Positions 48,233 to 56,859 of a stretch of DNA of 64,000 bases are shown in pieces; the stretch's first letter is position 1; each line of letters begins with the position of its first letter. The notes under the pieces are model-generated. The model had not been told where the DNA came from. It was given only the letters and a program-made list of their open reading frames with translations, and ran no database searches. The stretch is from contig NZ_PYAT01000003.1 of the NCBI RefSeq assembly GCF_003014655.1, positions 299,109-363,108 on the forward strand, in the 5' to 3' direction. The translations under genes were made by a program, and so were the position numbers. The stretch comes from Planomicrobium soli (GTDB lineage: Bacteria; Bacillota; Bacilli; Bacillales_A; Planococcaceae).

Positions 48233-48955
48233 TTATTTTACGGCGTGGAAGAAAATTCGCTGACTTTCCGCATGCGGTTCTTCTCGGGTCCAATCGGCTG
48301 TCACCGATTCTACTTGGAAGCCGGCGCTTTCGAGCCACTCTTTATAGACGGAAATCGGATAAGTCCGTTGTTCATGAGTTTCTTCAAAACGTTCAAAATG
48401 ATTATTTTGCCGGACAAAAAATGTAATGTCGTGAATGATGCTATGTGGATAATCTCCCGCTGCTGTATGCCAGATATACGCAATATCTTCATCATCCAAG
48501 ACAAATGGGCTTTCCGCGTAAACCGAATCCACTTTAAAAATTGAATGGACGTCAAAGAAAAAATGGCCGCCTTCGTTCAGCGCATTGTAAACTTCACTGA
48601 ACGTCCGACGGACTTGTTCTTCTGTTTCCAAATAATTAAGCGAATCTATCGCAATTGCCACAGCGTCAAAACCGGAGAGCCCTTCCAAGCGGTCCATCGA
48701 CAACTGGAGGGTTGGTATTTGAAGACCCGCTTCCTGGAAGCGCTGATTGGCCATTGTTAACATTTCTTCCGATAAGTCACTTGCGGTTACTTCGAAACCA
48801 ACTTCACTGAAAAGCTGCGAAAGGGTGCCCGTACCGCAAGCCAAATCCAAAATGGATCCGGATTGCAGATGCGAAGCGACCCATTCGACCCACTTTTCGT
48901 ATGGAATGTCTTCCATCAGCCCATCATAGACCGATGCAAACTTTCCGTATTTCAT
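48233..48955 (-). CDS. Class I SAM-dependent methyltransferase (YqeM-like)
   Basis: A 240-residue methyltransferase with the SAM motif ILDLACGTGTLSQLF (near 39-53) and VTASDLSEEMLTMA. A C-terminal beta-rich half has FFDVHS and YPISVYKEWLESAG. The substrate is not known. The ATG at 48955 overlaps the TGA of rsfS (ATGA), so it is coupled to it. It is the last gene of the yqeG-yqeM operon before comEA. Confidence 0.9.
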   Translation of the reverse strand: MKYGKFASVYDGLMEDIPYEKWVEWVASHLQSGSILDLACGTGTLSQLFSEVGFEVTASDLSEEMLTMANQRFQEAGLQIPTLQLSMDRLEGLSGFDAVAIAIDSLNYLETEEQVRRTFSEVYNALNEGGHFFFDVHSIFKVDSVYAESPFVLDDEDIAYIWHTAAGDYPHSIIHDITFFVRQNNHFERFEETHEQRTYPISVYKEWLESAGFQVESVTADWTREEPHAESQRIFFHAVK

Positions 48956-49290
48956 ATTTCCATTGTTGGCGCTTCTCTCCAAAGACGCTCTAAGTTGTAA
49001 TAAGAACGTTCGTCTTTATGGAAGACATGCGCAACAACATCACCTAGGTCAATAAGGATCCAGCGCGCAGCATCAAATCCTTCGACGCTTTTAACCGGGT
49101 TGCCGGCTTCATTCGACTTGTCGATCAATTCTTTTGCAATAGCTTGTACTTGGCGGTCCGAATTCCCGCTGCAGATAATGAAATAATCCGCTAAAAGAGA
49201 AATTCCTGCCATATTCAAAACGACGATATCCTCGGCTTTTTTGTCTTCTGCTGCATTGTACGCGGTTTGCAATAATGTTTCTTTAGTCAT
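48952..49290 (-). CDS. rsfS: Ribosome silencing factor RsfS
   Basis: A 112-residue DUF143/Iojap protein (B. subtilis YqeL). It binds L14 on the 50S subunit and blocks subunit joining when nutrients are short. Visible are DIVVLNMAGISLLADYFIICSGNSDRQVQAIA (cited by start, near 21) and GFDAARWILIDLGDVVAHVFH (near 69). It overlaps yqeK by 4 nt upstream and yqeM by 4 nt downstream. Confidence 0.96.
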   Translation of the reverse strand: MTKETLLQTAYNAAEDKKAEDIVVLNMAGISLLADYFIICSGNSDRQVQAIAKELIDKSNEAGNPVKSVEGFDAARWILIDLGDVVAHVFHKDERSYYNLERLWREAPTMEI

Positions 49291-49862
49291 TCTTTCACGT
49301 TCCCTTTCTGTTGCACGAAGTGCTCATAGCACTTCAGTGAGTCCGGATAAACCGGCTGATTTTTTGATGTTAGAAAGTCGATGGTATGTTTGATGCTTGC
49401 TTCCATCATAACATCTAATCCCTGTTCTTTTAATTGACGCAATTCTTCAACACCTGAAAATTTACGGCCGGGTTCCACTAAATCGGCAATATAAATCACT
49501 TTTTCCAAATCCGACATTTCCGCTCGTCCGGTTGTATGATAGCGTATCGCGTTTAAAATGTCTTCATCTTCCACTCCAAATTCTTTTTCTGCTATATAAG
49601 CACCTACGGGGGCATGCCATAATTCGGCATGATAGTCGAGCAGTAACGGATCCATATTTTGCTCGATGATGATGGACTTCATCCAGTCCCGGTCCGAAAA
49701 TTTAGCAACATCGTGCAAAATGGCCGCCACTTGCGCTTTCGGCTCCGGAACATCGAATCTTTGCGCCAGTTCAGTTGCCGTATCCACTACCCCTACTACA
49801 TGGTTAAAGCGTTTTTCGGGAAGTCGTTTCTTCACTTTCTGAAGCATTGCGCTTTGATCCAT
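49287..49862 (-). CDS. YqeK family HD-domain diadenosine tetraphosphatase
   Basis: A 191-residue HD hydrolase of the YqeK group, which in Firmicutes splits Ap4A symmetrically. Metal residues are in FNHVVGVVDTA (His near 20), ILHDVAKF (HD near 49-50), ELWHAPVGA (near 83) and AIRYHTTG (near 107). The ATG at 49862 follows AAAGGAG and aligns with relatives. It lies 59 nt inside nadD, an unusually long overlap, because NadD has a C-terminal extension. It overlaps rsfS by 4 nt. Confidence 0.93.
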   Translation of the reverse strand: MDQSAMLQKVKKRLPEKRFNHVVGVVDTATELAQRFDVPEPKAQVAAILHDVAKFSDRDWMKSIIIEQNMDPLLLDYHAELWHAPVGAYIAEKEFGVEDEDILNAIRYHTTGRAEMSDLEKVIYIADLVEPGRKFSGVEELRQLKEQGLDVMMEASIKHTIDFLTSKNQPVYPDSLKCYEHFVQQKGNVKE

Positions 49863-50418
49863 ACAATTGCTCCTTTCGAATATAGGCTTCCACTTTTTTA
49901 GGCACCAAAAACGATACTGTTTGATTTTTGGATAGGCGCTCTCTTAGCATTGAAGAAGATAAATGAATCTCCGGAGAATCGATCATTGTTACCGGAAGAT
50001 CCGGGCTGCTTTCGTAACCTGGCCGTTTGATGCCGATAAAGCGGATTATGCTGATCAGTTCATCAATGCGATGCCACGACCTTAATCCGTCCACCATATC
50101 TCCGCCTATAATGAAATAAAACTCAGTTTCCGGTTCTTTTTCAATCATCTTCGCCATAGTGTCGAATGTATAAGACACCCCGCCATTTTTGATTTCAAAA
50201 TCTTCAACTTGAAAACAATCAGTGCCGGATATTGCCAAGCGCGTCATTTGGAGCCGCTGCTCCGCATTTGCTCCGCTGACATCTTTGTGCGGAGCTATGA
50301 AGTTTGGCATGAATCGAACTTCATCGAGATTTAAAGCATGAAGTGCTTCATTGGCCATAATCAGGTGGCCGAGATGAGGTGGATTGAATGTTCCGCCCAG
50401 AATCCCGACTTTCCTCAT
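49804..50418 (-). CDS. nadD: Nicotinate-nucleotide adenylyltransferase NadD
   Basis: A 204-residue enzyme that joins NaMN and ATP to deamido-NAD in NAD synthesis. The nucleotide-binding GGTFNPPHLGHLIMA (near 8-22) and the SSSMLRERL motif (near 153) are clear. Most Bacillales NadD end shortly after the sequence corresponding to YIRKEQLYGS; this one carries about 16 extra residues (KRNASESEETTSRKTL), all within the 59-nt overlap with yqeK. It overlaps yhbY by 4 nt. Confidence 0.96.
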   Translation of the reverse strand: MRKVGILGGTFNPPHLGHLIMANEALHALNLDEVRFMPNFIAPHKDVSGANAEQRLQMTRLAISGTDCFQVEDFEIKNGGVSYTFDTMAKMIEKEPETEFYFIIGGDMVDGLRSWHRIDELISIIRFIGIKRPGYESSPDLPVTMIDSPEIHLSSSMLRERLSKNQTVSFLVPKKVEAYIRKEQLYGSKRNASESEETTSRKTL

Positions 50419-50714
50419 TTAGTTCTTGGCAACTCGATTCGTTTATGGTTGACGGACGGCTTGTAAAGAATGACCGTATGTCCGATGAGCTGGACCAATT
50501 CTGCGTAAGTGCCTTCTGCCAAAGCTTTCGCCACTTCGTTTTTGTCGTCTTCATTATTCTGCAAAATACTGATTTTGATCAATTCCCGTTTTTCCAGCGC
50601 TTCCTCAATCTGCCGCAGCATTGTTCCGCTGACTCCTCCTTTTCCTACTTGGAAAATCGGATCGATGTGATGCGCTTCGCTTCGCAAAAAGCTTTTTTGT
50701 TTACTTGTTAACAT
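50415..50714 (-). CDS. yhbY: Ribosome assembly RNA-binding protein YhbY (YqeI)
   Basis: A 99-residue CRM-domain protein linked to 50S assembly. The start MLTSKQKSFLRSEAHHIDPIFQVGKGG is typical; the RNA-binding GxxG loop is in VGKGGVSGTM (about 22-31), and ELIKISILQNNEDD follows. It overlaps aroE by 14 nt and nadD by 4 nt. Confidence 0.94.
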   Translation of the reverse strand: MLTSKQKSFLRSEAHHIDPIFQVGKGGVSGTMLRQIEEALEKRELIKISILQNNEDDKNEVAKALAEGTYAELVQLIGHTVILYKPSVNHKRIELPRTK

Positions 50715-51528
50715 ATTGTCCTCCTAATTTGTTCGTAATCAATTCTTTCATTTTTTCCATATCCGGCTTTATGCCTGTCCATTTTTCAAAAGCGATGGCG
50801 CCTTGGCCGACAAACATGCCAACTCCGTTGACCGTATGGCAACCCTGTTCTTTTGCTTTTATCAAAAAAGGCGTTTCAAGCGGATTATATATTATGTCAG
50901 CCGCAATAGTTCCGGATTTCACGTTCTCCAAAGAGATTGGCAAAGCCTGATCTGTCGACAGACCGACGGAAGTCGTTTGAATTATTATCCCAAAATCGCC
51001 TAGACTTTTTTCGGCATCGGCCAATGTCATAGCAGAACCTCCGATATCACGGGCCAATTCTTCTGCACGGGCGATAGTCCGATTGGCAATAACAATGTCG
51101 GAAAATCCGCTGCGCTTCAGCGCGTACGAAATGCCCCGCGCAGCTCCGCCTGCTCCAATCACCAGTACTCTAGCACTCAACTTGACAGGAGCTGCAAACA
51201 GCGATTGCACGAATCCGTCGCCATCTGTGTTGAATCCGACATAGTTTTCGCCATCAAAAACCACTGTATTTACAGCATTCATGGCAGAAGCGGTCTCATC
51301 GATATGGTCAAGCAGCGGCAATATCGACTCTTTATGCGGCAACGTAATATTGAATCCACTGACTCCAAGCGTCTTTAAGGCAAAAAATGCCTTTTCAAGA
51401 TCTGCCGGTTTGACCTGGACCGGTATATACGCCGCATCAATTCCATGTTCTTTGAACCATGTTTCGTGCATATATGGCGATAAGGAATGCGCAATCGGCT
51501 CGCCGATCACCGCGTACCACTTCTTCAT
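50701..51528 (-). CDS. aroE: Shikimate dehydrogenase AroE
   Basis: A 275-residue NADPH enzyme that reduces 3-dehydroshikimate to shikimate. Substrate-binding IAHSLSPYMHE (near 10-20), GFNITLPHKE with the catalytic lysine (near 64), NTDGDGF, and the NADP fold VLVIGAGGAARGISYAL (near 122) with NRT are visible. AGGAGG precedes the ATG at 51528. It lies between yqeH (10 nt) and yhbY, as in B. subtilis. Confidence 0.97.
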   Translation of the reverse strand: MKKWYAVIGEPIAHSLSPYMHETWFKEHGIDAAYIPVQVKPADLEKAFFALKTLGVSGFNITLPHKESILPLLDHIDETASAMNAVNTVVFDGENYVGFNTDGDGFVQSLFAAPVKLSARVLVIGAGGAARGISYALKRSGFSDIVIANRTIARAEELARDIGGSAMTLADAEKSLGDFGIIIQTTSVGLSTDQALPISLENVKSGTIAADIIYNPLETPFLIKAKEQGCHTVNGVGMFVGQGAIAFEKWTGIKPDMEKMKELITNKLGGQYVNK

Positions 51529-51538
51529 CTGACCCCTC

Positions 51539-52642
51539 CTAGATAAGTGACGGTCTTAATAGCACTTCGACGCCCTTAGGTGCATAGGCAGCCACAACGA
51601 CATTGGGATGCTGGACTGTAATCCAGCCAAGCCCTGAAAAGACGACGTCGGTTTTGCTGTCTTTCACCCGGAATTCATGGCGCACAAGTTCAGGGTAATC
51701 CTCTTTGAATTCAGCAGAAGGCGGAGCAAGCATATCACCGAAGTGCTGTTCATAAAGTGCATCTGCATTTTCCAATTTAGTGCGATGAATCGGCAAGTCG
51801 TTCGCAATATGAACAGTAAATGATGACCGATCTCCTTGGACAAAATCAAAACGCGCAAGGCCGCCGATATACAAAGTCTGTTCCGGGTTCAACTGAAACA
51901 CCCGCGGTTTAATTTCTTTTTTCGGCATAATCATCTTTAAATCGGACGTATGCAGATGGTGTGCCAATTGATGATGGTTGATAATCCCTGGAGTATCATA
52001 AAGAGAACGCTTATCATCCAATGGAATTTCAATCATATCAAGAGTGGTGCCTGGAAAATGCGATGTTGTAATAATATCCGACTGGCCAGTGGCTTGTTTA
52101 ATAACGCGGTTAATAAACGTCGATTTTCCGACATTCGTACAGCCGACAACATATACGTCTTTGCCTTTACGGTATTTGTCGATTGCTTCCATAGCTTCTG
52201 TAACGCCTGTTCCTTTATGGGCACTGACTGTCAGTACGTCAATCGGTTTCAGACCCAACTTTTTCGCTTCCTGCTTCATCCAGTTGATCAACTTATGCTG
52301 CTTAACGGATTTCGGCAAAAGATCCGCCTTGTTGGCAATCAATAAGATGTCGTTGTTGCCGACAAAACGGTGCAGACCCGGAAGCCAGCTGCCATTGAAA
52401 TCAAAGATGTCCACGATCTTAACAATAAGCCCTTTGCGTTCGCCGAGACCATTTAAAATCCGCAGGAAATCGTCATCGCTAAGGGATACCGGCTGCAATT
52501 CGTTGTAGTTTTTAAGCCTGAAACAACGCTGGCAAATAATTTCTTCTTTATCTAATGAGGATTGCGGTGCATAGCCTAGCTCTCCCGGCCGATCCGTCTG
52601 GATTTGCGCGCCGCATCCGATACAAGTTGGTATTTCGTTCAA
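51539..52642 (-). CDS. yqeH: Ribosome biogenesis GTPase YqeH
   Basis: A 367-residue circularly permuted GTPase for 30S assembly. The N-terminal zinc motif is CIGCGAQIQ and CQRC (about 7-37). G motifs run in permuted order: NKADLLP (near 105, G4), VSAHKG (G5), GCTNVGKSTFI (near 165, G1), then DTPGI (G3). The start is a TTG at 52642 with GGAGG 7 nt upstream, overlapping the yqeG stop as TTGA; a GTG five codons earlier lies in the ribosome site. The C-terminal domain is treble-clef-like and binds RNA. Confidence 0.95.
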   Translation of the reverse strand: MNEIPTCIGCGAQIQTDRPGELGYAPQSSLDKEEIICQRCFRLKNYNELQPVSLSDDDFLRILNGLGERKGLIVKIVDIFDFNGSWLPGLHRFVGNNDILLIANKADLLPKSVKQHKLINWMKQEAKKLGLKPIDVLTVSAHKGTGVTEAMEAIDKYRKGKDVYVVGCTNVGKSTFINRVIKQATGQSDIITTSHFPGTTLDMIEIPLDDKRSLYDTPGIINHHQLAHHLHTSDLKMIMPKKEIKPRVFQLNPEQTLYIGGLARFDFVQGDRSSFTVHIANDLPIHRTKLENADALYEQHFGDMLAPPSAEFKEDYPELVRHEFRVKDSKTDVVFSGLGWITVQHPNVVVAAYAPKGVEVLLRPSLI

Positions 52643-53160
52643 TTTTCTTCCTCCCACATTAACTGCCCTTTTTCTTTTAACCGCTTCATAATTCTACGTT
52701 CCACAACCCGGTTGATGCGTGTAAAAAAGCCGTCGCTTTGAGCAACCGGCACAACTAGAATCGTATGCAGCTTATTCAAGTTGCCGCCAAAAATATCGGT
52801 CAGCATCTGGTCGCCAATGACCACAACGTTCTCTCTTTTTACTTCCATGATTTTCAGTGCTCTTCGAAAAGCACGGCCCATCGGCTTCCGTGCTTGATGG
52901 ATAAAAGGAATTCCTAGCGGATCGGCAAACGACTTGACCCGCATCTCATTGTTATTCGAAACAATGACAACTTGAATACCCGCATTCTTCATGGACTTGA
53001 GCCACTCGATCAATAGTGGAGTGGCTTCAGGCCGGTCCCATTCCACAAGCGTGTTGTCCAAATCGGTAATAATGCCTCTGATATTTTTTTCCAGCAGCGA
53101 TTCCGGCGTAATATCCGACACTTTTTTAACGAATTGGCTTGGTATAAAATTTTTAATCAT
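52639..53160 (-). CDS. yqeG: YqeG family HAD-IIIA phosphatase
   Basis: A 173-residue HAD hydrolase. The nucleophile motif is ITDLDNTLVEWDRP (near 31-44), motif II is VSNNNE (near 69) and the last motif is VVIGDQMLTDIFGG (near 114). Its substrate in Gram-positives is not clear; related proteins include PGP phosphatase of mitochondria. It is coupled to yqeH by a 4-nt overlap and sits 39 nt after psd. A PGP phosphatase role would fit the phospholipid neighbours psd and pssA but is inference. Confidence 0.9.
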   Translation of the reverse strand: MIKNFIPSQFVKKVSDITPESLLEKNIRGIITDLDNTLVEWDRPEATPLLIEWLKSMKNAGIQVVIVSNNNEMRVKSFADPLGIPFIHQARKPMGRAFRRALKIMEVKRENVVVIGDQMLTDIFGGNLNKLHTILVVPVAQSDGFFTRINRVVERRIMKRLKEKGQLMWEEEN

Positions 53161-53199
53161 TGCAAACCACTCCCGTTTTTTCGATCTTGATTCAATAGA

Positions 53200-53973
53200 T
53201 TATACCATATTTCCCAGTGCTTCTCCCACCTTGATGGCATGGCCGTTCTTTACTTTTTCATCGAATGCAATGGTATTTTCCTCAAAGAATAAGACAACCG
53301 TCGAGCCAAAGCTAAAATAGCCGACTTCCTCGCCTTTTTTCCAATCCTTTTTTCGATTGGTCAATTCGATAGAGTTGATGAACATTGCCCCGACTTTCAC
53401 GACAAGCATGCGGCCAAATTGTGTTTCCAGTTCGGAGATCAACCGGTAATTGCCGCTAAGCGGCGCTTTGCCATACTTTAAACCTGCCTGGTTTACCGGA
53501 TAGGATTTCTTGCCGAGAACATATTGTTTTTTCACTTTTCCGCTGGCTGGGCTATGGATCCGGTGATAATCAGCAGGAGACAAATAAAGCACGATGTACT
53601 TTCCGTTCATATAAGTCTCGGACAATTTATGGTCACTCAATAAATCTGAAAGCGAATAATATTGGTTTTTCACGAGGAATCGAATGCCTTCATGCAAGTC
53701 TCCCGCGACTTCAATCTTCCCATCGACCGGTGACACAATCGGCGCATCCGCTACTGGCCGACTTTCTTCTTTAAGCTTGCGGATGAAAAAATCGTGGAGA
53801 GATGGAAAAGAAGATAAGGTGTTTTCAACGTCGTCAACCGCTATTTTGTATGTCTTAATGTAATTGGGAATCATCCACCGGCTCTTATTGGACCGTGCGA
53901 ATTGGCGAATCATTTTGGATGTTATTGGCCCGTTTGTCAGCTCAATTGTTCTTTGATAAAACTTTTTCTTCAC
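53200..53973 (-). CDS. psd: Phosphatidylserine decarboxylase
   Basis: A 257-residue membrane-associated proenzyme that makes phosphatidylethanolamine from phosphatidylserine. It is self-cleaved at FGST near residues 227-230 (GYFSFGSTVVLFF), where the serine becomes the pyruvoyl group. VSPVDGKIEV (near 82) and YHRIHSPASGKV (near 133) are other marks; the latter holds the active-site histidine. The start is a GTG with GGAGGT 6-7 nt upstream. It is divergent from pssA, whose product is its substrate. Confidence 0.94.
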   Translation of the reverse strand: MKKKFYQRTIELTNGPITSKMIRQFARSNKSRWMIPNYIKTYKIAVDDVENTLSSFPSLHDFFIRKLKEESRPVADAPIVSPVDGKIEVAGDLHEGIRFLVKNQYYSLSDLLSDHKLSETYMNGKYIVLYLSPADYHRIHSPASGKVKKQYVLGKKSYPVNQAGLKYGKAPLSGNYRLISELETQFGRMLVVKVGAMFINSIELTNRKKDWKKGEEVGYFSFGSTVVLFFEENTIAFDEKVKNGHAIKVGEALGNMV

Positions 53974-54066
53974 ACAGACACCTCCATTGCTTAAATTAGT
54001 CTACCATTTTTTCGGCTTACACAGTATAATGAACAGAATAAGTTGACAAAAAAGGGGTGTTTTCCA

Positions 54067-54606
54067 TTGTTATTTATAGAGCGCATGGATCACACATTCA
54101 AGAAAATTAGGTCCCAATCTGCCAATATCCTGACGATAGGCAATATGGGCTTTGGCGGCGCCTCTGTTATGGCAGCGTTAAATGGGGCTTATAGCTTTAG
54201 TGTGTTATTCATTTTTGTCGCAGCTTTTCTAGATCGTTTTGACGGAATTGTCGCAAGAAAGTTCAACCAGGAATCAGAGCTTGGCAAGCAGTTGGATTCG
54301 ATGAGCGATATCATTTCTTTCGGTGTGGCGCCAGCCATCCTGATTTACGAACTGGTCTTAACAGATTTCGGCATTACCGGCATGGTCTTTACCGTCTTCT
54401 ACATAGCAAGTGGAGCATTCCGTCTGGCCCGTTTCAATATTTCCGAGTCCAATGGGTATTTTACTGGATTGCCTATTACCGCTGCTGGAACTGTCGTTAC
54501 CTTGTCATTTTTTGGGCTAGCTGTTTTTCCGCCTGTTTTCTATATGTTCCTTTTCATCATCTGTTCGTTATTGATGGTAAGCACTTTTACATTGAAAAAA
54601 GTATAA
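54067..54606 (+). CDS. pssA: CDP-diacylglycerol--serine O-phosphatidyltransferase PssA
   Basis: A 179-residue membrane enzyme that makes phosphatidylserine from CDP-DAG and serine. The CDP-alcohol phosphotransferase motif DG(x)2AR(x)8G(x)3D(x)3D is complete (DGIVAR, then G, D and D; about residues 52-74). About six helices follow. The start is placed at the TTG at 54067, which lies 8 nt after GGGGTG; the in-frame ATG at 54085 has no good ribosome site. It is divergent from psd with 93 bp between. Confidence 0.92.
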   Translation: MLFIERMDHTFKKIRSQSANILTIGNMGFGGASVMAALNGAYSFSVLFIFVAAFLDRFDGIVARKFNQESELGKQLDSMSDIISFGVAPAILIYELVLTDFGITGMVFTVFYIASGAFRLARFNISESNGYFTGLPITAAGTVVTLSFFGLAVFPPVFYMFLFIICSLLMVSTFTLKKV

Positions 54607-54643
54607 AAAGCTGCAGGCGAATAATGCGCCTGCAGCTTTTTTT
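54604..54643 (+). terminator. Terminator of pssA
   Basis: AAAAAGCTGCAGGCG, AATAAT, CGCCTGCAGCTTTTTTT, immediately at the pssA stop. It is also positioned to end mtnN transcription. Confidence 0.94.
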
Positions 54644-54681
54644 CATCCCCGCGCCACCCTCGTGCTCTGGACTTTAAAAAT

Positions 54682-55386
54682 TCAAGCTTTTTTTGAAAGG
54701 CGTTCAATAACATTGTGAACAATTTGAGTTGAATGTTTAGCTGCAACCGGCAAGAATTCTTCAAACGAAACGTTGGATTCTTTTCCGGCAATATCAGACA
54801 AAGCCCGTATCACGACAAACGGCACATTAAACTGATGGCATACTTGTGCCACCGCTGCCGCTTCCATTTCAGATGCTTTCATCGCAGGAAATGCTTCCCG
54901 CACTTTTGCTACACGTTCGGGATCGTTCATAAACGAATCGCTTGTTGCAATCAATCCTACTGCATACGGATGTTCTCCTAATTCTTCTACAGCGTCCACT
55001 GCCAAGTCGATCAATGACTGATCAGAAAGAAAAGCCGCCGGCATTTGCGGAACCTGTCCCATTTCATACCCAAAGATTGTCACATCTACATCGTGATGGC
55101 GCACTTCATCTGAAATAACAATGGCGCCTACTTCCAAATTGGAGTCAAAGCCGCCGGCAGAACCGGTATTAATGACAACATCCGGCTTGAAGTGATGCAG
55201 AAGGAGCGTAGTCGATAATGCCGCATTTACTTTGCCGATGCCACTCTTCAATAACACCACTTCTTGCCCTTTATATGTACCTGCTGTAAATTCACAATTT
55301 GCGATAAGCTCAGTCTTGACTCCATTAAGACTTTCTCTCATCAATTCCACTTCTTCTTCCATTGCACCAATTACACCAATTTTCAT
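54682..55386 (-). CDS. mtnN: 5'-methylthioadenosine/S-adenosylhomocysteine nucleosidase
   Basis: A 234-residue nucleosidase (Pfs family) that removes adenine from MTA and SAH in methionine salvage and methyl recycling. [14 protein letters not shown] at the start contains the catalytic glutamate, [10 protein letters not shown] (near 76) is the ribose site, and [12 protein letters not shown] (near 172) and ALSDIAG (near 196) hold the substrate Glu and the general-acid Asp. It is a short unit after yrrS, separated by a terminator. Confidence 0.97.
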   Translation of the reverse strand: MKIGVIGAMEEEVELMRESLNGVKTELIANCEFTAGTYKGQEVVLLKSGIGKVNAALSTTLLLHHFKPDVVINTGSAGGFDSNLEVGAIVISDEVRHHDVDVTIFGYEMGQVPQMPAAFLSDQSLIDLAVDAVEELGEHPYAVGLIATSDSFMNDPERVAKVREAFPAMKASEMEAAAVAQVCHQFNVPFVVIRALSDIAGKESNVSFEEFLPVAAKHSTQIVHNVIERLSKKA

Positions 55387-55419
55387 ACTTCATCTTCCTT
55401 TCTTTATGCGATATTCAGT

Positions 55420-55452
55420 AAAAAAAGACGCCCGTGGTTAATAGGCGCCTTC
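55420..55452 (-). terminator. Terminator overlapping the yrrS stop
   Basis: Minus-strand AAGGCGC, CTATTAACCACGG loop, GCGTCTT (one G-T pair) then TTTTTACTG. The yrrS stop (55438-55440) is in the loop. Confidence 0.75.
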
Positions 55453-56172
55453 CAGCGTTTTTAAAATGTCCATTTTGACTGGCTTCCAGCCTTTGCCGTC
55501 CACCCACTCCAGATGTACACGGTATTTTTCCTTTTGATCTTTAGATTGGACCACACCAATCGATTTTTGGGGACTTCCGCCATTTTGGAGCCTCATAATA
55601 TACATATTGTCTTCTTTTAAACCAGTAGCATAAGAAATTGCATTTACTTTTTCTTTCCAGTCTACCGAATTTTTCTCATAAACTGAAACGTGTTCGCCTT
55701 TTTGAGAAGTCTTGACAGGCTCCCAGCTGGTGTTGATGACCGTTTCTTCCACAATCGGATCATTAGATGCTTTGTGGGTGATGGTTCCACCAATTACTGT
55801 ACCTTCTTTTTGTTCTTTTTCTTCTGTTGCGTTTTCTTCATCCATTTCTTTTTCATCGGCTACATCTGTATTTTCTTCACTTCCGGAGTTCTCCGATGCA
55901 TTATCTGCTTCATCTGTACCGTTTGTTTTTTCTGCACCATTTGTTCCTTCTGTGTTATTATCCGCTTCACTCGTTTGTTCTTCAGTTTCAGTCGAAATTT
56001 GTACTGTTTCCGGCTCTTTTGTTTTTTCCTTGTCGTTGCCAAGGAAGATAAAAGCGCCTGTTATAAGAATCAACATAAAAACTAAGCCGATCATTCCATT
56101 CAGAATCGTATTAGAACGGTTTTTCTTTTTTTTCACACGAGAGGGGTAGCGGTGTGGTTCTTTGTTTGACAT
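55438..56172 (-). CDS. yrrS: YrrS family protein (DUF1510), membrane anchored
   Basis: A 244-residue protein with a basic N-terminus (RVKKKKNRSN), one membrane helix (about 24-46, GMIGLVFMLILITGAFIFLG), and a very acidic, low-complexity region (50-125, rich in Glu, Asn, Thr, Asp). The C-terminal DUF1510 domain (about 130-244) has SWEPVKTSQKGEHVSVYEK and VHLEWVDGKGWKPVKMD. Function is not established; in B. subtilis yrrS lies with the penicillin-binding protein gene pbpI, which is absent here. It sits between greA and mtnN. Confidence 0.88.
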   Translation of the reverse strand: MSNKEPHRYPSRVKKKKNRSNTILNGMIGLVFMLILITGAFIFLGNDKEKTKEPETVQISTETEEQTSEADNNTEGTNGAEKTNGTDEADNASENSGSEENTDVADEKEMDEENATEEKEQKEGTVIGGTITHKASNDPIVEETVINTSWEPVKTSQKGEHVSVYEKNSVDWKEKVNAISYATGLKEDNMYIMRLQNGGSPQKSIGVVQSKDQKEKYRVHLEWVDGKGWKPVKMDILKTLEGAY

Positions 56173-56265
56173 TCAAATGCCTCCTCTTCAAATTATCTTA
56201 CCATAATACTATGTAACAAATTTGACGTTTTGACACCTGGAATGTTTCATTTTCACTGTTATTTA

Positions 56266-56298
56266 ACAAAAATGGCCATTCTCAAAAGAATGGCCATC
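56266..56298 (-). terminator. Terminator of greA
   Basis: Minus-strand ATGGCCATTCTTT, TG, AGAATGGCCAT then TTTTGTT; a perfect 11-bp stem. Confidence 0.93.
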
Positions 56299-56301
56299 CA
56301 G

Positions 56302-56778
56302 TCAGGAGATTGAAACGATTTTAATTTCCATTTCTCCGCCCGGTGTCAGCACCTTGACGTTTTCGCCAATAGTGCGGCCAATCATGCTTTTTGCGATTGG
56401 CGAATCATTAGAAATACGTCCCTCAAGAGGATCTGCTTCAGCCGAGCCGACAATTGTGTAGGATTCCTCGTCACCGCTTGGAACTTCTACAAATGTTACC
56501 GTCGTGCCTAAACGAACGATATCTTTATTGGTTTCATCTTCTGTTATGATTACGGCATTGCGGATCATCGACTCTAATTGAGCGATGCGTCCTTCTACAA
56601 ATGCTTGGTCTTCTTTTGCGGAATCATACTCAGAGTTCTCGGAAAGATCCCCGAAACTGCGAGCGATTTTAATGCGTTCAACGACTTCTTTACGTTTTAC
56701 AGTTTTTAAGAAGTCCAGTTCATCTTCCAATTTCTGCTTTCCTGCAGCTGTCATTGGAAATTGTTTTTCGTTTGCCAT
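56302..56778 (-). CDS. greA: Transcription elongation factor GreA
   Basis: A 158-residue factor that rescues backtracked RNA polymerase by stimulating RNA cleavage. The N-terminal coiled coil (about 10-75) bears the acidic tip in [15 protein letters not shown] (near 39-53). The C-terminal FKBP-like domain has [18 protein letters not shown]. The ATG at 56778 follows AGGAGT; three extra codons upstream start in the ribosome site. It follows udk by 81 bp. Confidence 0.98.
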   Translation of the reverse strand: MANEKQFPMTAAGKQKLEDELDFLKTVKRKEVVERIKIARSFGDLSENSEYDSAKEDQAFVEGRIAQLESMIRNAVIITEDETNKDIVRLGTTVTFVEVPSGDEESYTIVGSAEADPLEGRISNDSPIAKSMIGRTIGENVKVLTPGGEMEIKIVSIS

Positions 56779-56859
56779 TTTCCCCACTCCTTCAACTGCT
56801 GACCCTAGATAGGTATAAATATCCGTCAGTCTCGTATCATCATATTATAATAACCCATT

